Assembly: GCA_905479905.1 (NCBI GenBank)
Contig: CAJQOK010000485.1
Span: 1-5,437, forward strand
Origin: an uncultured Aliterella sp.
GTDB taxonomy: Bacteria; Cyanobacteriota; Cyanobacteriia; Cyanobacteriales; Chroococcidiopsidaceae
Direction of reading: 5' to 3'
DNA: 5,437 nucleotides
Position numbers and translations under genes: made by a program
The notes under the pieces: generated by a model
Told to the model about the DNA's origin: nothing
The model's database searches: none
What the model saw: only the letters and a program-made list of their open reading frames with translations
Shown: in pieces, positions 5,246 through 5,437 of the stretch
How positions within the stretch are numbered: the stretch's first letter is position 1
Layout: the number at the start of each line of letters is the position of its first letter

Positions 5246-5271
5246 CGTGATCATACTTCACGCTGTATAAT
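5246..5271 (+). promoter_or_regulatory. Candidate promoter and operator of the Lar-like gene
   Basis: A perfect TATAAT lies at 5266-5271, 28 nt before the GTG at 5300, so a start near 5278 gives a leader of about 20 nt. No good -35 is found at 16-18 nt. The inverted repeat CGTGA-TCATACT-TCACG (5246-5262) fills that place, suggesting an activator or repressor site. Confidence 0.45.
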
Positions 5272-5299
5272 TGCTTAGGCAGTTTTTATTACCCGTAAT

Positions 5300-5437
5300 G
5301 TGAATAGTAAGAAAATAGAAGATAAAGATTACTTTTTACCATGTCCATTTTGTGGCGACTGGGAGATGGAAATCGTTGAATCACTATTTGAGGACAGCAA
5401 TGATTGTTATGAACTGGTGGTTTATTGCGTTTGTGGC
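5300..5437 (+). CDS. Lar-like zinc-ribbon protein, N-terminal part (runs off right edge)
   Basis: The frame is open for 46 codons to the window edge. It begins at GTG 5300, after an in-frame TAG at 5276. No in-frame ATG precedes the zinc motif, so GTG is the best start, though it has no clear Shine-Dalgarno. The protein reads LPCPFCGDWE at 13-22, then a two-strand segment ending YCVCG at 42-46. CPFCG followed some 25 residues later by a second cysteine pair is the pattern of the Lar (restriction alleviation) family and related small zinc ribbons. Lar of the Rac prophage modifies EcoKI restriction/modification balance. The second pair here is spaced C-x-C rather than C-x-x-C, which is atypical, and the rest of the protein is not visible. 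It could instead be an unrelated zinc ribbon. Coding is likely; the family is tentative. Confidence 0.6.
   Translation, partial: MNSKKIEDKDYFLPCPFCGDWEMEIVESLFEDSNDCYELVVYCVCG

Larger units (their letters stand above)
5087..5299. other. Divergent intergenic region between DUF433 and Lar-like genes
   Basis: This 213-nt region separates two divergent genes. It contains a candidate minus-strand promoter, a direct repeat with a TAATTGGTA core, an inverted repeat CGTGA/TCACG, and a perfect TATAAT on the plus strand. No gene is supported within it. Confidence 0.55.

Noticed and set aside
5203..5275. tRNA-like look of the D-arm-like stretch TAATTGGTAGTGG
   Set aside because: There is no TTCGA-type T-arm, no acceptor stem pairing and no anticodon stem at the right place.

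Overview
The window most likely comes from a cyanobacterium. Three perfect copies of the HIP1 octamer GCGATCGC occur in 5.4 kb (222-229, 2027-2034, 4445-4452), far more than chance predicts. The proteins also look cyanobacterial: a DUF433 antitoxin-like protein, a small XRE protein of controller type, and AT-rich spacers. No ribosomal, housekeeping or transposase gene is present. This is an accessory region dominated by small regulators and a nucleic-acid defence-type gene pair.

Layout, in transcription order on the minus strand (right to left): a DUF433 protein (5086-4847); a 72-residue zinc-ribbon/single-membrane-helix protein (4815-4597) followed by a terminator-like hairpin; an unrecognised 78-residue protein (4364-4128); an AT-rich gap of about 510 nt with stem-loops but no convincing gene; an 81-residue XRE helix-turn-helix regulator (3617-3372); a 942-residue SNF2/RapA-type helicase (3201-373); and the first 125 residues of the next gene (376 to beyond the left edge), which looks like the N-terminus of a large Eco57I-like DNA methyltransferase. 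One gene on the plus strand enters at the right edge (5300 onwards). It is a Lar-like small zinc-ribbon protein with a GTG start and a perfect TATAAT box upstream.

The most interesting system is the XRE regulator - SNF2 helicase - methyltransferase block. The helicase stop and methyltransferase start overlap as ATGA, so the two are almost certainly made together. A SNF2 helicase followed by an adenine methyltransferase is the opening pair of class 1 DISARM (drmD-drmMI). The same pair also occurs in less described restriction/defence loci. The rest of the locus lies beyond the left edge, so the assignment is an inference. The XRE protein has the size of restriction-modification controller proteins. 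An 11-nt palindrome lies in the putative promoter in front of it (ATACACTGTAT) and another in front of the helicase (ATTACAGTAAT). They share an ACTGTA core, which suggests one regulator controlling both transcription units.

The right third is a separate set of small genes: an antitoxin-like DUF433 protein with no adjacent toxin, divergent from the Lar-like gene across a 213-nt intergenic region that carries a direct repeat, an inverted repeat and candidate promoters on both strands.
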